The notes under the pieces were generated by a model that was given only the letters and a program-made list of their open reading frames with translations, had not been told where the DNA came from and did not search any database. A DNA stretch of 64,000 nt, taken from contig JARFJB010002197.1 of assembly GCA_036346205.1 (NCBI GenBank), positions 210,001 to 274,000 of the forward strand. The letters run 5' to 3'. Position 1 is the first letter of the stretch. Each line of letters opens with the position of its first letter. The position numbers and the translations under genes were made by a program. Source of the DNA: Vesta saturnalis. Its lineage: Eukaryota > Arthropoda > Insecta > Coleoptera > Lampyridae. Shown here piece by piece: positions 12,520-24,534 of this stretch.

Positions 12520-12665
12520 TCTTTTAGGTTTATAAATTGTGCGTTTAAAAATTAATTATACAAAATTTATCCGTTTCAACAACAATTACAGCTATCGGAA
12601 CGTATACATGTTGTATAATTTATTTTGAAATACATGATTTATTAGCCCAACAGGTAAGTATTTTA
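12520..12665. repeat. Penelope terminal-repeat relic with an inverted junction
   Basis: The left half carries TTTCAACAACAATTACAGCT and the right half GGAACGTATACATGTTGTAT, pieces found elsewhere in the Penelope terminal repeats but here on opposite strands. It looks like a degraded inverted pair similar to 1700-2045. Confidence 0.4.
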
Positions 12666-13318
12666 ATTATTAATATTTTCACTCATATGAAATTGACAAA
12701 GTATCTATAGACTGATTTCTTACTTATTTACCTAAATAATTCAGAAATAATAGAAATAAATAGTAACGTGATTTTTTTATTCTTGCAGTAAATATTTGAT
12801 CGTGAATAGAATCACTTTTTTTATTCTATACTTGTGCAAATTGCTTAAATGTACAAAAAAAACTGAATAACTTGTTAATATGACTATATCACATAAAGAT
12901 ATCACATTACATTGGATTGGACTGAATCGTTTATTAATGGAGGATGATTCTTTCCATTCGAGAAATCCATGACTACTAAAATATAATTATTTTGTTTCCA
13001 TTAGTACCATCGTGTGCTGCGGCTGCGTAGATCAGATTGTTTATTTAAAATAATTTTGAAGGCTTCCAACGACAGTTTTCTTAAAGCTATTTAGTTGAAC
13101 AATTGAACAATCTATAAAAAATTAAAATGTGAAGGTACGTGCAACAAGAAAATATAAAATTGTGAAATTGTTATTTACTAAATTATTTGCATAAGTACAA
13201 TTTGTAAAATGGCAGCTATTCACATGACTAAAAATTGAGCAAATTATCTACATTGATTAATAAAAATCATTAGTAAAGCATAACAATTAAAGCTTCAAAT
13301 GAAATAGAATACCAAAAG

Positions 13319-13324
13319 TTTATT
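13319..13324 (-). promoter_or_regulatory. Poly(A) signal of the small secreted-peptide gene
   Basis: AATAAA on the minus strand, about 40 bases after the stop codon at 13365-13367. Confidence 0.6.
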
Positions 13325-13364
13325 TTAAGATTGGATAATTAGTCTACATGGGATTATTGTTATT

Positions 13365-14589
13365 TTATTTTGCATTTACAACTTCAACAGGCGCCACATT
13401 AGACAAATTCCTATTTTTGTTTTGTCTATTTCCGCTTCTTTTCCTAACTGTTAGCGATGATTCTACGACAATTTCATCAAATGGTTGTCCGAAGGCCGCT
13501 AAAAGATAAAATTAATTATTTCATAACGTCATCTAATTACTATTCTATAGGATGGCACATACGATATACAAGATTGATTACACAATTTTTAATTCTGAAG
13601 GTTGATATTTACACTTTGTTGAATTAAAAACTAAACACGAAGTATGAATTTATCCATTTCTTCTTAAGAAATTCATACTTAGCGTCCACGAATATTCATA
13701 AAAAAATACTTAACTTTTTTGGATTTAATCGGGTAAGTGTTTTAGGTGTATGAAGGTATATAAATATACAAACTTTAATCGTTTCAATTGCACTCTGCAG
13801 TAAACAACAGATTTAAAATGTTAATGCCAAAGATACCAAAAATTAAAAAAAAAAACATGTCTACCGTTCTGACCATTACACAAAATGTATAAGTAGGTTA
13901 CTGTTTAATGTTATTTTAACTTAGATATACTAAAAAAATTCACTGTACCCTCGGCAGCCCACCAACTGATAACTGAAAACATGTACAAGGTAAACGAACT
14001 ATACAAATTTAATTATTACAATTCTTTATTGTATTAAAATTACTACAATAGTATATAAATAAATTAAAATAGATGAATTTTAACTATATATGTAAAGTCG
14101 GTGCGTCGCTGTGACGACGCTCTTAATTATACATTTTTCAAACTTGAATACAAAGTTGATGCTATTCAAAACGATTAATTATAGTCATTCGTATTTGAGT
14201 CATACTTTATAATTTAACAAATGTAGAAAGTGTAATCAATTCTAAGAATCAGCATAAAGCATAATTATATATTTGTACTTCATTTCGATTAAATGTAAAA
14301 TAACAGCTGCTACGTTCACTCAACACAATATGTCAATCATTTATTTCATATAAACCTAAATCGGAAGACCTAATTACTTCTGTGGAAATCCTCAATAGGG
14401 AAGATCACATCAAACATTTTGATTCATAGTTTATAAGGTAAATGGCGAAAGAATTCAAAATTTTAATTAATCAATTTTGTTGTACTTACATTTAGCAACT
14501 TTAGGTGAGTCCTTTGTTTCAGCTGGTGCAGAATAACAAGTATACGCCAATATGCTTAAAACTAGCAAAATAATACTGAACAACTTCAT
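13365..14589 (-). CDS. Small secreted peptide precursor, two exons
   Basis: I build this from exon 1 at 14490-14589 and exon 2 at 13365-13498 (minus), which together encode 77 residues. The donor is AAAT|GTAAGT and the acceptor ATCTTTTAG|CGG. The intron is 991 bp and splits a Ser codon after its first base. Residues 1-20 form a textbook signal peptide: MKLFSII, then a Leu/Val/Ile-rich core ending in YSAPAE, so cleavage probably falls near Ser20/Ala21. The mature part is short and polar, with a basic RKR site about two-thirds along followed by SGNRQNKNRN, which could be a prohormone-type cleavage site. Only one Cys is present, so it is not a Cys-knot or defensin. An AATAAA follows the stop and a TATA-like box lies upstream. 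I do not recognise the family. Peptide hormone precursor or other secreted effector are both guesses. Confidence 0.72.
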
Positions 14590-14722
14590 TATGCCAACAC
14601 CAAGTTCGAATAAAAAGTGAAATCTGGTTAAAATTATGTTCACTATAATCTACAAAGTTGTATCACTACTTTGTTATGTACACCTTGACTTTCTATCAGA
14701 GGTCCGACGCTTGCAATATATA

Positions 14723-14729
14723 ATTTATA
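14723..14729 (-). promoter_or_regulatory. TATA-like box of the small secreted-peptide gene
   Basis: TATAAAT on the minus strand, about 135 bases upstream of the start codon. This leaves room for a 5' leader of roughly 100 bases. Confidence 0.4.
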
Positions 14730-16461
14730 CATTAAAACCAATTAATAAAAGTGATAATATTTCGGTAACTAGTTCGAACCACATTCGCTAAAACAGGTTT
14801 TTTCCAAATGAAAAGGACAACAACCTTTTTTGATCGCAATACATACTAACATATGAATCATTTTACTACCTTAATTTAAATAAGTGCATTCTTAAATTGA
14901 ATAAATGTAACAACGTATATGTATTTCTAGCGATTATGTGTAATAGACCACCACATCCACATGAATATCCTGAATCAACGAATCATACCGGTTGGTAATC
15001 GGTGTGGCTAAAGTGTATGTAGGTCTTAAAATAGTAATGCATTTTCTAAATGTCTAATTATGTAATCTTAAAGAAATAGTTCTTTCATAACCTAGAAATA
15101 TTTTACGCCTGGTTTACATATAGTGACTATGAAGATACCTTAGGGGAAAATTTGTATTTTAATTGCCGTGTAAAACAGAAATCGATTGTAGTAAACAATT
15201 AGAATATTATTATTAATCACTATGTATTGTTTAGTGTTATATATTGAAATTTAATAACAATGAATTTGAAGAATAATTGTTTTCAGAGGTTGTTATTTGA
15301 GTGGAACATACACTTACGGTTAAGTTCTATTAAGTGTAGTGCTTTGACAAATACATTTTCATGAATTGATTATAAATATGAAAATGCCAACTTTCACAAT
15401 TTAAGCTCATAATTAAAAATACTGATCTTTTGGATATATAAATCGTGTATCTCAAGATAAATTATACAAAATTCTCAGAGAAGCACTGTAAAAGGAAAAA
15501 TCTACCTCTTTACAATATATTTTAGTACAATTGCCCTATAATAATTTAAAAGAGCGCGTGCTTACATAATGTCTTGTCTCAAAAAAGGCAATACCGTACA
15601 AAATATGCACTCTACTGTTCCTGAAGGAATACTCTTAAATTATAACAATCTCTATTCCAGGTCTGATATAAATAAATTGTATATTCCCTTGTCATAAAAA
15701 GTTCCATTCAACGGAAAACAGTAACTTTAAGACGTTGCAAAAGAGTCAAGGCGAAAATTTGGTTTGATCCATTACTGGAGAAACTATTAAGACAAAAAGA
15801 AATTAGATTTCATTAATCAAAATTCAGTATTGCGCTTTTACTGCATGGCTCTTTGAACACAAATCACATAATATTTCAGACCCACAAAAAGGATGTTGTG
15901 AGTAAAGGCATCTTCATACGGTTATTCCCCAACATGAATATCCTCCGAAGCACCGCAATTCGTATATGAAATGGAAGGCAATGGAAAAAGATCTAAAATC
16001 AGAAAGCGTTAATAATTCATTTTTTTTAATAACTCTCTTGTGCCGAATTTTATATGATTGGTTAATTTAGTTAATTACTAAGTACGAATTAACTCACTCC
16101 AATTAATAATCCAAAAATATAATGTTTACCATACATTTCTTTATTATTTTCGTTTGTTCAATTCGTTTACACAATACTGAAGAACTAAATTAGAATATAA
16201 ACTGAGGACGACGTAGCTTTAAAATCTCACAACCTTATACTACTTGTACTGTCTACAACCAAAACCCAAAGCCCAACTGATTTAGGGTATCAGCCAAACC
16301 TAAAACCAAAGAAAACCTACCCCAGTAAAAGGCCACAGGCTCGCTAAAGTAACCCACCCGATAGGAAAGAGTAAAGAATATACAGGGTTACTGGGGGCCC
16401 GATAGAAAGTTATAAATGTGATAGAGGAGGTCATTTGACACTTATTTAACATCAGTAGTAT
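14730..16461. other. Unannotated AT-rich stretch
   Basis: No gene is visible. About 15370-15480 weakly resembles the Penelope terminal repeats (AACTTTCAC and TGATCTTTTGG in the same order), probably an old relic. Confidence 0.35.
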
Positions 16462-16561
16462 ATGGGCACCCTCCTCACCACTTTTTTTACGTCACAAGCC
16501 CCGCCCCCTGGGACACCTTCCGCCATATTGGATTTTGAGGTCACAAGGTCGCCCACGTGGG
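16462..16561. other. GC-rich leader to the polypyrimidine block
   Basis: This ~100-bp patch is much richer in GC than its surroundings. It includes CACAAGCCCCGCCCCCTGGG, CCGCCATATTGGATTTTGAG and CCACGTGGG. It may be the unique edge of the repeat that carries the polypyrimidine array. It encodes nothing I recognise. Confidence 0.4.
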
Positions 16562-17231
16562 ATGCGTATCATCTCTGCTCTCCCTCTCCCTCTCCTCTCC
16601 TCTCCTCCCTCTCCCTCTCCTCTCCTCTCCCTCCCTCTCCTCTCCCTCTCCCTCTTTTTCCCTCTCCTCTCCTCTCCTCTCCTCTCCCTCTCCCTCTCCC
16701 TCTTCCCTCTCCTCTTCCCTCTCCCTCTTTCCCTCTCCCTCCTCTCTCCTCTCTCCTCCCTCTTCTCCCTCTCCCTCTCCCTCTCCCTTTTTCCTCTCCT
16801 CTCCCTCTCCTCTCCTCTCCCTCTCCCTCTCCTCTCCCTCCTCCCTCTCCTCTCCCTCTCCTCTCTCTCCTCTCCCTCTCCTCTCCTCTCCCTCTCCCTC
16901 CTCTCCCTCTCCCTCTCCCTCTCTCCTCTCCTCTCCCTCCTCTCCTCTCCCTTTCTCCCTCTCTCCTCTCCCTCTCCTCTCCTCTCCCTTCTTCCCTCTC
17001 CTCTTCCCTCTCCCTCCCTTCTCCCTTTCCTCTCCTCTCCCTCTTCTCTCCCTCTCCCTCTCCCTCTCCTCTCTCCTCTCCTTCTCCCTCTCCCTCCTTC
17101 TCCCTCTCCTCCTCCCTCTTTCTCCTCTCCCTCTTCCCTCTCCTCTCCCTCTCCTCTCCTTTTCTCCCTCTCCTCTCCCTCCCTCCCTCTCCCTCTCCTC
17201 TCTCCCTCTCCCTCTCCCTCCTCTATCTCTC
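16562..17231 (+). repeat. Polypyrimidine array, (CCCTCT/CCTCTC)n
   Basis: About 670 bp of almost uninterrupted C and T on the plus strand, built from irregular CCTCTC, CCCTCTC and CTCTTC units. The long open frames on both strands (Ser/Pro/Leu-rich or Arg/Glu/Gly-rich) arise only because the repeat lacks stop codons. Homopurine-homopyrimidine tracts with mirror symmetry can form triplex (H-)DNA. The block abuts the left arm of the foldback-type element. A shorter similar tract sits at about 19755-19790. Confidence 0.95.
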
Positions 17232-18799
17232 CTTCGGCTCTTCACACTAAACAAATCTAATTCTTAGTCAATCCAATCTCAAACAAATCTGCTCGATCCA
17301 AATCAATAAGATCAATCAACTGAAATCATTAAATCATGTCTTACCGTTTGCGGAAATCAGCTTACAGTTCAAAACTGAATAATTTAAAGTCTAAATTAAA
17401 TATTACTTGAAATACTAAATAATTTCTACCCTTTTTATATAGGCTGATTCTGTTTCTAAACAAAGAAAAAGTTATGTCTGATTTATTTGCATTATATCAA
17501 ATTGATATAATGGAAATAGACAAAAGTTTGAATAGTTTATTATTATACGCGAATTAACGATATCTACAAGCTTAAAATCCACGAATACGTACCAGCTATT
17601 GTAGATCTGATTTTATGACGTCATCCTACAAAAGTAATAATACATTTAAAAATCTTTGTCGACATTTTTGTTAGCAACGGCAAGTAAAACATATATTAAA
17701 AAATAATACGCATACCTCCAGATGTGGTTTTCTTTCAACTGTTCTAATAATAACCACATGTTGAACTGAAATATTTTTAAACAGCTCACTAAACACGTTT
17801 TTTACTTACGAATGGCTCGATATAAACTGGGTATTGCTTTCCCTTATTCATTAATTTAGAATGTAGACCTAATTATTTCTATTACACTTACTGCTGCCCG
17901 TATTCACCTTTCACTAAACTGTTTTATGGAAATCAGTTATGAAATGAAATGGAATCACCCGTCAACATCGTGTTAATTAATATGTTTACAAATATTTTTA
18001 AAAATTCGCTGTTGCAAAAAACATTAAGGTCCGCTATTAGGTAAAATAATAATCATTTTCTTCATCCCCTTCATCTTGAGCGATTATAGTTTATTAAGTA
18101 GTAAAAAGATCTAATACTCTGATGCTGCTTCATAATAATGTTCACCCGTTAGTAATTGTACTTTGAATACATGCAAGGGCTAATGTCTAGTATTTTATTT
18201 TACCATTAGTATTACACAGATATGAGATTATTCTTAAAAATTAGCTAAGTTCCCCACGCTACCTTGAAATACTACATAGGCCTTCAATTCTTTTTCGCCC
18301 CTGAAGCTGTACCGCATACATCTTCCTTTATCCAACTCCGCATCAGTAGCTTGTTTTCTAATACACACAAGACAGCATATTCATTATAGTGGTGTACACG
18401 CCGAAGAAATGGTTTGTCTTCTTCTTCTTTAAGCTAGAGTTTGCCTCTATACAGCATACAAGCTCTATTTTAGCTGAATTACCTCTGTCAAAAAAAGGGT
18501 TATAATCAAATTAAGTATTCCGGCGTCTTTTAATCTTTGAATTTTTACCGATAAGGGCGTGCCATGCTATCACATAAGACAGCTTTACATACAGGTTCTG
18601 TCTCCGGTGAACTTTCGAAAAAAGGCTTTTTAGATTTATAAACATGCCCCTAGGGAAGATATTTGAGTGTAGTTACGAAAACATTTTGAGTTATGAACGG
18701 CAGATCTTTGCAATATCATATCTCATATAGGTAAAATTTCGCGACATAAGGCTTTCGGCGAAGGCTGTTTCGGCGATCCCACTCCAACCCTCCCCGACC

Positions 18800-19540
18800 A
18801 TAACCGAGATTGTAAGACAGGTGTAGGGTGTCGCAACTTGTTCTCGGGTCTTTGCCCCTTGTCGTGATCGCAACTTGTTCGTTGGCCTTCGTGTATTGTC
18901 GTGGTACCCTTGCCAGAAAATTTGAATTTGTATTATAATAACAATAAGGAGCCTAATGCTAACTTGTAAGACAGGTGTAGGGCTACGCAACTTGCTCTCG
19001 GGGCTTTGTCCCCCTTATCGAGGCCCCAATGGCGGAAAATTTGAATTTGTATTTAAGTCTCTGCAGGTTATGGCTGAAAATATGAATCTGTATTATAATA
19101 AGGGGTATAATGCTAACTTGTAAGACAGATGTAGGGCTTTAGCAACTTACTTTCTTTCAGGCCCTCGCCCCTCGACCAAAAATTTGAATTTGTTTGTGAC
19201 GCCATCTATGAGGGGAATTCTGAACTTGTATAATAATAATAATAAGGAGGCCTAAAGCTAACTTATAAGAGAGACATAGGGCTTCGCAACTTACTTACTT
19301 TCAGGTCTTAGCCCCTGGCCCCTTGGCGGGAAATTTGAATTTGGATTTGTATTTAAGTGTTTACATTCTGATTACTTATTGCGAGAAATTTGAGCTTGTA
19401 TTCTAATAAGGGACCTATTGCTAGCTTGTAAGACAAAACATAGGAAACTGTATTAGGGACTGCGCCCTCCTGTCGTGGCGCTTGTTAGAAATTTGAATTT
19501 GTCTCGTCATCTAGTTGTGTGAGGCCTAATGAATATTTTC
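18800..19540 (+). repeat. Degenerate ~150-bp tandem repeat, about five units
   Basis: Units share the order ACTTGTAAGACAGGTGTAGG, GCAACTT, a C-rich TTTGCCCC-like stretch and AAATTTGAATTTG. The first anchor occurs near 18812, 18963, 19117, 19259 and 19425. The repeat lies inside the central part of the foldback-type element. Confidence 0.8.
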
Positions 19541-19745
19541 TGTAATAAAGGTGGCACCATCTAGCGTTATAGTTCTAGGACTAATCAGGGGTTTATTTGT
19601 GGCACCTTCTAGTGGTATATTTTTTAAACTAGCGAATGTTTTCTGCAATAGAGGCGGCGCCACCTAGCGGTATATTTCTAGGACTAATTAGGATTGTTTG
19701 TGGTGCAATATAGTGGTGTAAAGGCTAATGAATGGTTTCTGTAAT
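19540..19745 (+). repeat. Second tandem repeat, ~100-bp unit, about two copies
   Basis: Shared anchors are TTTTCTGTAATAAAGG (or GCAATAGAGG), CACCATCTAGCG and TTCTAGGACTAAT. It directly follows the 150-bp array. Confidence 0.7.
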
Positions 19746-20039
19746 AAAGGTTGATCGTGATCGTCTCTCCCTCGTCTCTTTCTCAAACATACAAATCAAT
19801 TAATCAAATCAAGTAAATCAAATCAGTTAAATACCAAACTGATTTAACTTAATCATACAAAATCAGCTCTCAATCCAAAAAATATCCGTACGATAGAACG
19901 CACAGAGTGCAAAAGAAAGCCAATCTCACACTTATTGTAGCTATCCATGTAACCGCCCTTTCGCATTAACTGCAGCATTGTTAGTGCAGGTTCAAACACC
20001 GTTAGGAAAAACAAGTTTATTAACAAAATTGTAGGAAAG

Positions 20040-20420
20040 CCGTTTGAAAATATACTATTATTATTATAAACAACAATACATTATTTATTTAATCACATCC
20101 GTTATCGGTCTTCTTCTTCTTGAAACGTGATTTGTCGCTATCATCATCATGGTTTTTAGACTCATCCTTCTCCTTTACGTCATCGCTCTTCTTCCTCTTC
20201 TGTGAATCATCACCATCACCTTGGATGTGAGATACATTCAGCTCATCCACGTCATCGTTTCCATCATCGTCTTGAACGGTTATGTTGTAATAGTTTATTA
20301 ACAAAGCAGTAAAATCTCTAATGTCCGTTGATGCTGGCTCATAGAAGACCGATAAAGGATGTAATTAAATAAATGATGTATTGTTGTTTATAATAATAAC
20401 AGTATATTTTCAAACGCTAA
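20040..20420. repeat. Inverted repeat flanking a small ORF
   Basis: The stretch at about 20045-20118 recurs inverted at about 20342-20418. Both carry AATGTATTGTTGTTTATAAT and ACCGATAA on opposite strands. The ~225 bp between them is the ORF described next. The arms have diverged slightly, for example AACGG against AAAGG. Confidence 0.75.
20096..20348 (-). CDS. Short acidic/lysine-rich ORF inside an inverted repeat
   Basis: The minus strand is open from about 20348 to a TAA near 20096, roughly 83 codons, and starts without a clear ATG (reading VFYEPASTDIRDFTALLIN). It continues with runs of Asp (QDDDGNDDVDELN), then SQKRKKSDD, KEKDESKNHDDDS and a final KKKKTDNGCD. Base use is richer in GC and more codon-like than its surroundings, and an AATAAATAAT follows the stop. 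It may be a captured C-terminal exon of a nuclear or chaperone-like charged protein, or part of an element-encoded protein. I do not recognise the family. Confidence 0.35.
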
Positions 20421-20807
20421 CGGGTGAACATTATTATAAAGCAGCATCAGGGTATTAGATGTTTTTATTACCTAATAAACTATAATCGCTCAAGATGAAG
20501 CGGACCTTCAGTTCAACATATGGTTATTATTAGAACAGTTGAAAGAAAAACACATCTGGAGCTATGTGTATTATTTTTTAATATATGTTTTACTTGCTAT
20601 TGCTAAAAAAATGTCGATAAAGATTTTTTAATGTATTATAACTTTTATAGGATGACGTCATGAAATCAGATCTGCAATAGCTGGCACGTATTCGTGGATT
20701 TTAAACTTGTAGTCATTGTTAATTAGCGTATAATAATAAACCATTAAAACCATTTGTCTGTTATTTCCATTATATCAATATGATATTTTTAAAATTTAAC
20801 TCTATGT

Positions 20808-20818
20808 TATATATACGC

Positions 20819-20851
<33 letters not shown>
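20808..20851. repeat. (AT)n microsatellite
   Basis: It marks the junction between the foldback right arm and the first BEL-containing unit. Confidence 0.95.
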
Positions 20852-20853
<2 letters not shown>

Positions 20854-21799
20854 TAATTATTAATTTTCAGTCCTTTTAATAAGGTTTTTATAACTGTTAG
20901 TGAACGCGTTTCTATAAAACAATTTTGTGTGTATGTAAATGAACATGCAAATAAATCAGACATAGTTTTCCGAATGTATAGGTAGTGACTGTTTAGAAAG
21001 AGAATCTGCCTATATAAAAAGCACCATTGCATTAGGGTAGAAATCATTTATTATTTAACGTAATATTTAATAAACACCCGTTCCCCAGAACAATCTTGTT
21101 TTATTGAATATTTTTGTTTTTCCCAAAACAACAATGAGAATTCAACATGCATTTAACTACACATAGAGCGATTAGTCGCCCTTAATCATCCACTAAATTT
21201 ATATTAATGCGAATAATTGAATTTCACCAAATTTAACTTCTCACTAGAGAATATCCTACTGTAATAGGCACATATATAGATGTGTATATACATTAATCAC
21301 CAATTGAATACCACAAATTTCGAATGCAATCGGACGAAGGCAAGTTACCACACTTAAAATGTTCACGACAGGCAATTTAACTTTATTTACATTGACTGTA
21401 ACCTATCAGGTTGGTGAAACATCTTTCAGCAATTATCTAAAAGGAAAATTTGTTTTCACAGCACAGGCTAAAGATCTATTAAAATTCGAAGTTTGCCATT
21501 GTTTCGAAATATTAATTCTCCCCACAATTACATCTACAGAAATATATTATATAGTTCGATGTTTAATCTCGTCGTAATTGAAAGGTTGGAACCCTTGTTT
21601 AAGAAATTGCACGAAATGCTTCCACAAGGAGAGAGATCCTATCCCGGCAGAGCAACAAAGCTTTGTCCTCTAAAAGGTCAGACACAGAAGTAAATAAAGT
21701 AGTTATTTACTCCTCTCTCTATTTTGATCTCTTCCACCCGAAGCAAGAATGTTCTTAAAGACAATGATCCCTCCCCGTTGAATTTTAAGTTCCATTTTG

Positions 21800-22362
21800 C
21801 GATTATCTCTAAATTTATCCTAGAATAAGATGATCGACTAAGAGCAACCGTAGTTGAGACTTGGTTTCCGATAGTGCTATTAGAGGTGCTAGACTTTTAA
21901 CCCGGTTCAAGAGTAGAAGCTACTGGCGTAGATTGAGCGCCAAAGAACTAGTTAAGTTTGCCACAACTGATACCCAGCGGAACTGTCCAGTAGTGGCATA
22001 AAAGTCGGACCATATTTGCGCTAAATCTAGCAAAAGAGCTGATCCTGAATTTTGCTGTTCATCCGTAGTCACGTTTATTCAGTTCTACCGTTAATTCGTG
22101 TGAAGCCATAAGAAACTAATTCGGTTAAACACTGACGAAACATCGCCATCTAAGTCTTTAAGATTCGCACACAATTCGGTAAAACACTTTTTAATAATTT
22201 CTTCACCTTCCGCAAATTCCATAGTATCAACAATTGGAGAAAGCGTCTGGTCATCCCTTAACTGTAAGATATTTAGGAATGGTTTACGGAGTTGTGCCAC
22301 ATTTACATCCAAGGGAAAACCCGTACAAATTAACTCGTAGCGTAGTTCGTCTTGATACAATT
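21800..22362 (-). pseudogene. BEL/Pao gag remnant, copy 1
   Basis: The minus strand reads YQDELRYELICTGF, then VAQLRKPFLNILQL and GEEIIKKCFTEL. This fits the N-terminal gag region of BEL/Pao elements (KDELxYELxxRG followed by VxxLRKxLR). A stop after LWLHTN is followed by a second readable piece with IWSDFYATTGQF. No zinc knuckle is present. It starts about 400 bases after the LTR, as expected of a first gag ORF. Confidence 0.6.
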
Positions 22363-22763
22363 TGTGAACATGGAACTTTCAAACCGAAGTCATAGTAACT
22401 ATTCAAATTAATTGTGCAAACCAATAGAAAAGATTATATCCTACCCATTGAAAAAACAGTTTGTACTAGTAAAAGTTTATCTATACAAAACAAAAATTAG
22501 CGAAATTAAAACAAATACCTAGAGGACCACCGATTTAAATTACTGTGAAACAACAGAGCAAAAGAAATCAATAAAAGAAAACGGAATTAGCTAAACCTGT
22601 AAATGTGTAAACCACATGAAGACCCAAACTGGCCGCCAAAATTTGTGACTGCGAATTCGCCGTGCAGTGCCCTAAACGAATATGCCAGCTAATCACTGGA
22701 TGCGTGGGCTGGAACAGAAGTACAGTACGTAGCACAACAAAAGAAATCCTGTTGAGCGCCATA

Positions 22764-23224
22764 AACTTTTATTTAACCCGCAAAGTTTTAAGTAGGACAA
22801 ACTGAAAAAAAAAGTTTATAATAATTGTGCAACGTAAACAGAGTATAAATTAGTAACAACTATAAATTAAACCAATCATGAACGGCGTACACAGCAACAA
22901 TCTTTTATTGCAAATAATTATAAAATTTAAATTAATTAAAACAGTAAATATTTCCCACTAAAAAAAGTAATTTAGAAATTCTCCACCAAATTAAACTGGT
23001 ATTATCTTAAATAATAGAAAAAGGTATAAATAATTTTAATAATTAAAACAGTAATGTTTTGCGAGGGTAGTGGTTCCGCCAAGTTCATCACATAACCATT
23101 AATTAACCTTACTAAAACATGTAGCAGTACAGCACCTACATAGAAAGAAAATATTTTCTTTGATCTGAAAAAATAATATACCGGAGATAAGGTTAGAGCT
23201 CTAAACCGTTCCGTTCCCCCAACA
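22764..23224 (-). repeat. BEL/Pao LTR, copy 1
   Basis: On the minus strand it begins TGTTGGGGGAACGG, typical of BEL-family LTRs, and runs about 460 bases. Immediately downstream is TGGCGCTCAACAGGATT (22746-22762), which resembles a tRNA-Lys primer binding site. The same sequence is present at 26400-26846 and 29892-30354. Confidence 0.65.
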
Positions 23225-23399
23225 CTGTAGCCCTTTCGCTCTTATTCTAAACCCAAACTAAAAAAATTACAAAAATGTTTTACCATTAGTATTGCGAGCA
23301 ACTCTGTAACATGAAAATAAATTTCAGTTATAAAATTCCATGTATTGACCGGTAGCGGAAACTAATCGAGCACACCTTTGAGAATGCTTCAGCAAACCG

Positions 23400-24475
23400 A
23401 ATCTACCATCCATTGGTGTGTAACTGTCTTCCAGAGGCAACATTATTAATTTTGAAATTGGTCATTTTAGAACGGTCATCTTAGTCTTCAAAGTTGCCAC
23501 TCTACCACACCTATCACGTCCGGGGTGCAATGTTGTAACCTTGCCTAATAACCAGTTCGCAGGAGGCAACACACTTTCTTTGTTAATGACCACATCCTCG
23601 ATCCTTGGCCTTTTTGATTTCTTCTGCTATTTGTGTGGCTGGTGCATGTTGTGAAGGTATTCTCTAGACCATCTGTTCTGGAAGTGGGTTGTCATTATTT
23701 GCGTCATCTTCCAGCGTGGTAGTGGACTGATTACTTCCTTTGGGTGAAACTCCCCGGTATGAGAATTAAGGGTTTTCCTACAAAAAATATGCCGTGGTTT
23801 AGGAGTCATATCATCCGGATGTTCACTCAACTGGGAAATAGGTCTAGAGTTGAGACATACCTCAAACTGACAAAGCACCGTTTACATCTCTTCAAAATTT
23901 AATGTTGAGTCACCGATAGTTTTCAATAAGCGTGTCTATACGGATCGCACGACATCCTCCCAGAGGCGATTTGGTGGGATAAAATGGCATACTATTCTAT
24001 CATTTTTCGAGCAACTCAGATATCTCCTTGACTACACCAGACATACTTGTGTCGGGCATTATGTCAACTTATTGGCCGCTCCTACAATGTTCAGACCATT
24101 ATGACTCGACTTCTCAGAGCAACGTCCTCGGCGTGACACAAATTTGCGTAATGCTTTTATGAACCCCTGGGTGGCCAGATCACTCAGTTTCCTGGTGAAT
24201 AGCTTTTGTTTTCATGCAGAGAAAAAGTGAGATGTATCCCTCAAACGATTTTTGTCCTCTACCCTTGGACGCTGGCAATTGTATAGGGCTAGCAAAATCG
24301 AGGCCACAAGTCCAGAAACGTCTTCCTGGATTCACTGCTACTTTTGGAAGTTCACCCATAAGTGGTAGTTTTTCCATTGAATCCACGAATATGCCTTTTT
24401 TCAAGCTGATCTTGTAACGTGATCTCAAATAGTTCATGATAACAGCTGCTCCCTCGTGCATCAGTCTTTCGTGAG
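23400..24475 (-). pseudogene. BEL/Pao integrase remnant, copy 1
   Basis: The minus strand reads HEGAAVIMNYLRSRYKISL, MGELPKVAVNPGRRFWTCG, LDFASPIQLPASKGRGQKSF, DLATQGFIKALRKFVSRRG, LWEDV, CLNSRPISQLSEHPDDMTP, RWSREYLHNMH and LPPANWLLGKVTTLHPGRD. These are in order the H2C2-like lead, DDE core and C-terminal domain of BEL/Pao integrase. The second catalytic Asp (usually SDNGTNF) is His here (SHNGLNI), and the CC half of the zinc motif is missing. Several frameshifts are present. The 5' end breaks off at an AT tract after RDAHERL. Confidence 0.85.
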
Positions 24476-24483
24476 CGTCTCTG

Positions 24484-24486
<3 letters not shown>

Positions 24487-24534
<48 letters not shown>
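24487..24534. repeat. (AT)n microsatellite
   Basis: Junction between unit copies 1 and 2. It truncates the integrase remnant of copy 1. Confidence 0.95.

Larger units (their letters stand above)
9131..13318. other. Long unannotated AT-rich region
   Basis: I see no firm gene here. A ~145-bp direct repeat pair (9298-9443, 12243-12389) and a Penelope terminal-repeat relic (12520-12665) lie inside. A weak coding candidate at 10955-11222 (minus) is discussed in the findings. A 15-bp stretch of GAA-type triplets at about 11257-11272 is a minor simple repeat. Confidence 0.4.

Noticed and set aside
16535..17267. Four overlapping long ORFs rich in Ser/Pro/Leu or Arg/Glu/Gly
   Set aside because: They exist only because the C/T-only repeat has no stop codons on either strand. 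There is no start context, splice signal or domain.
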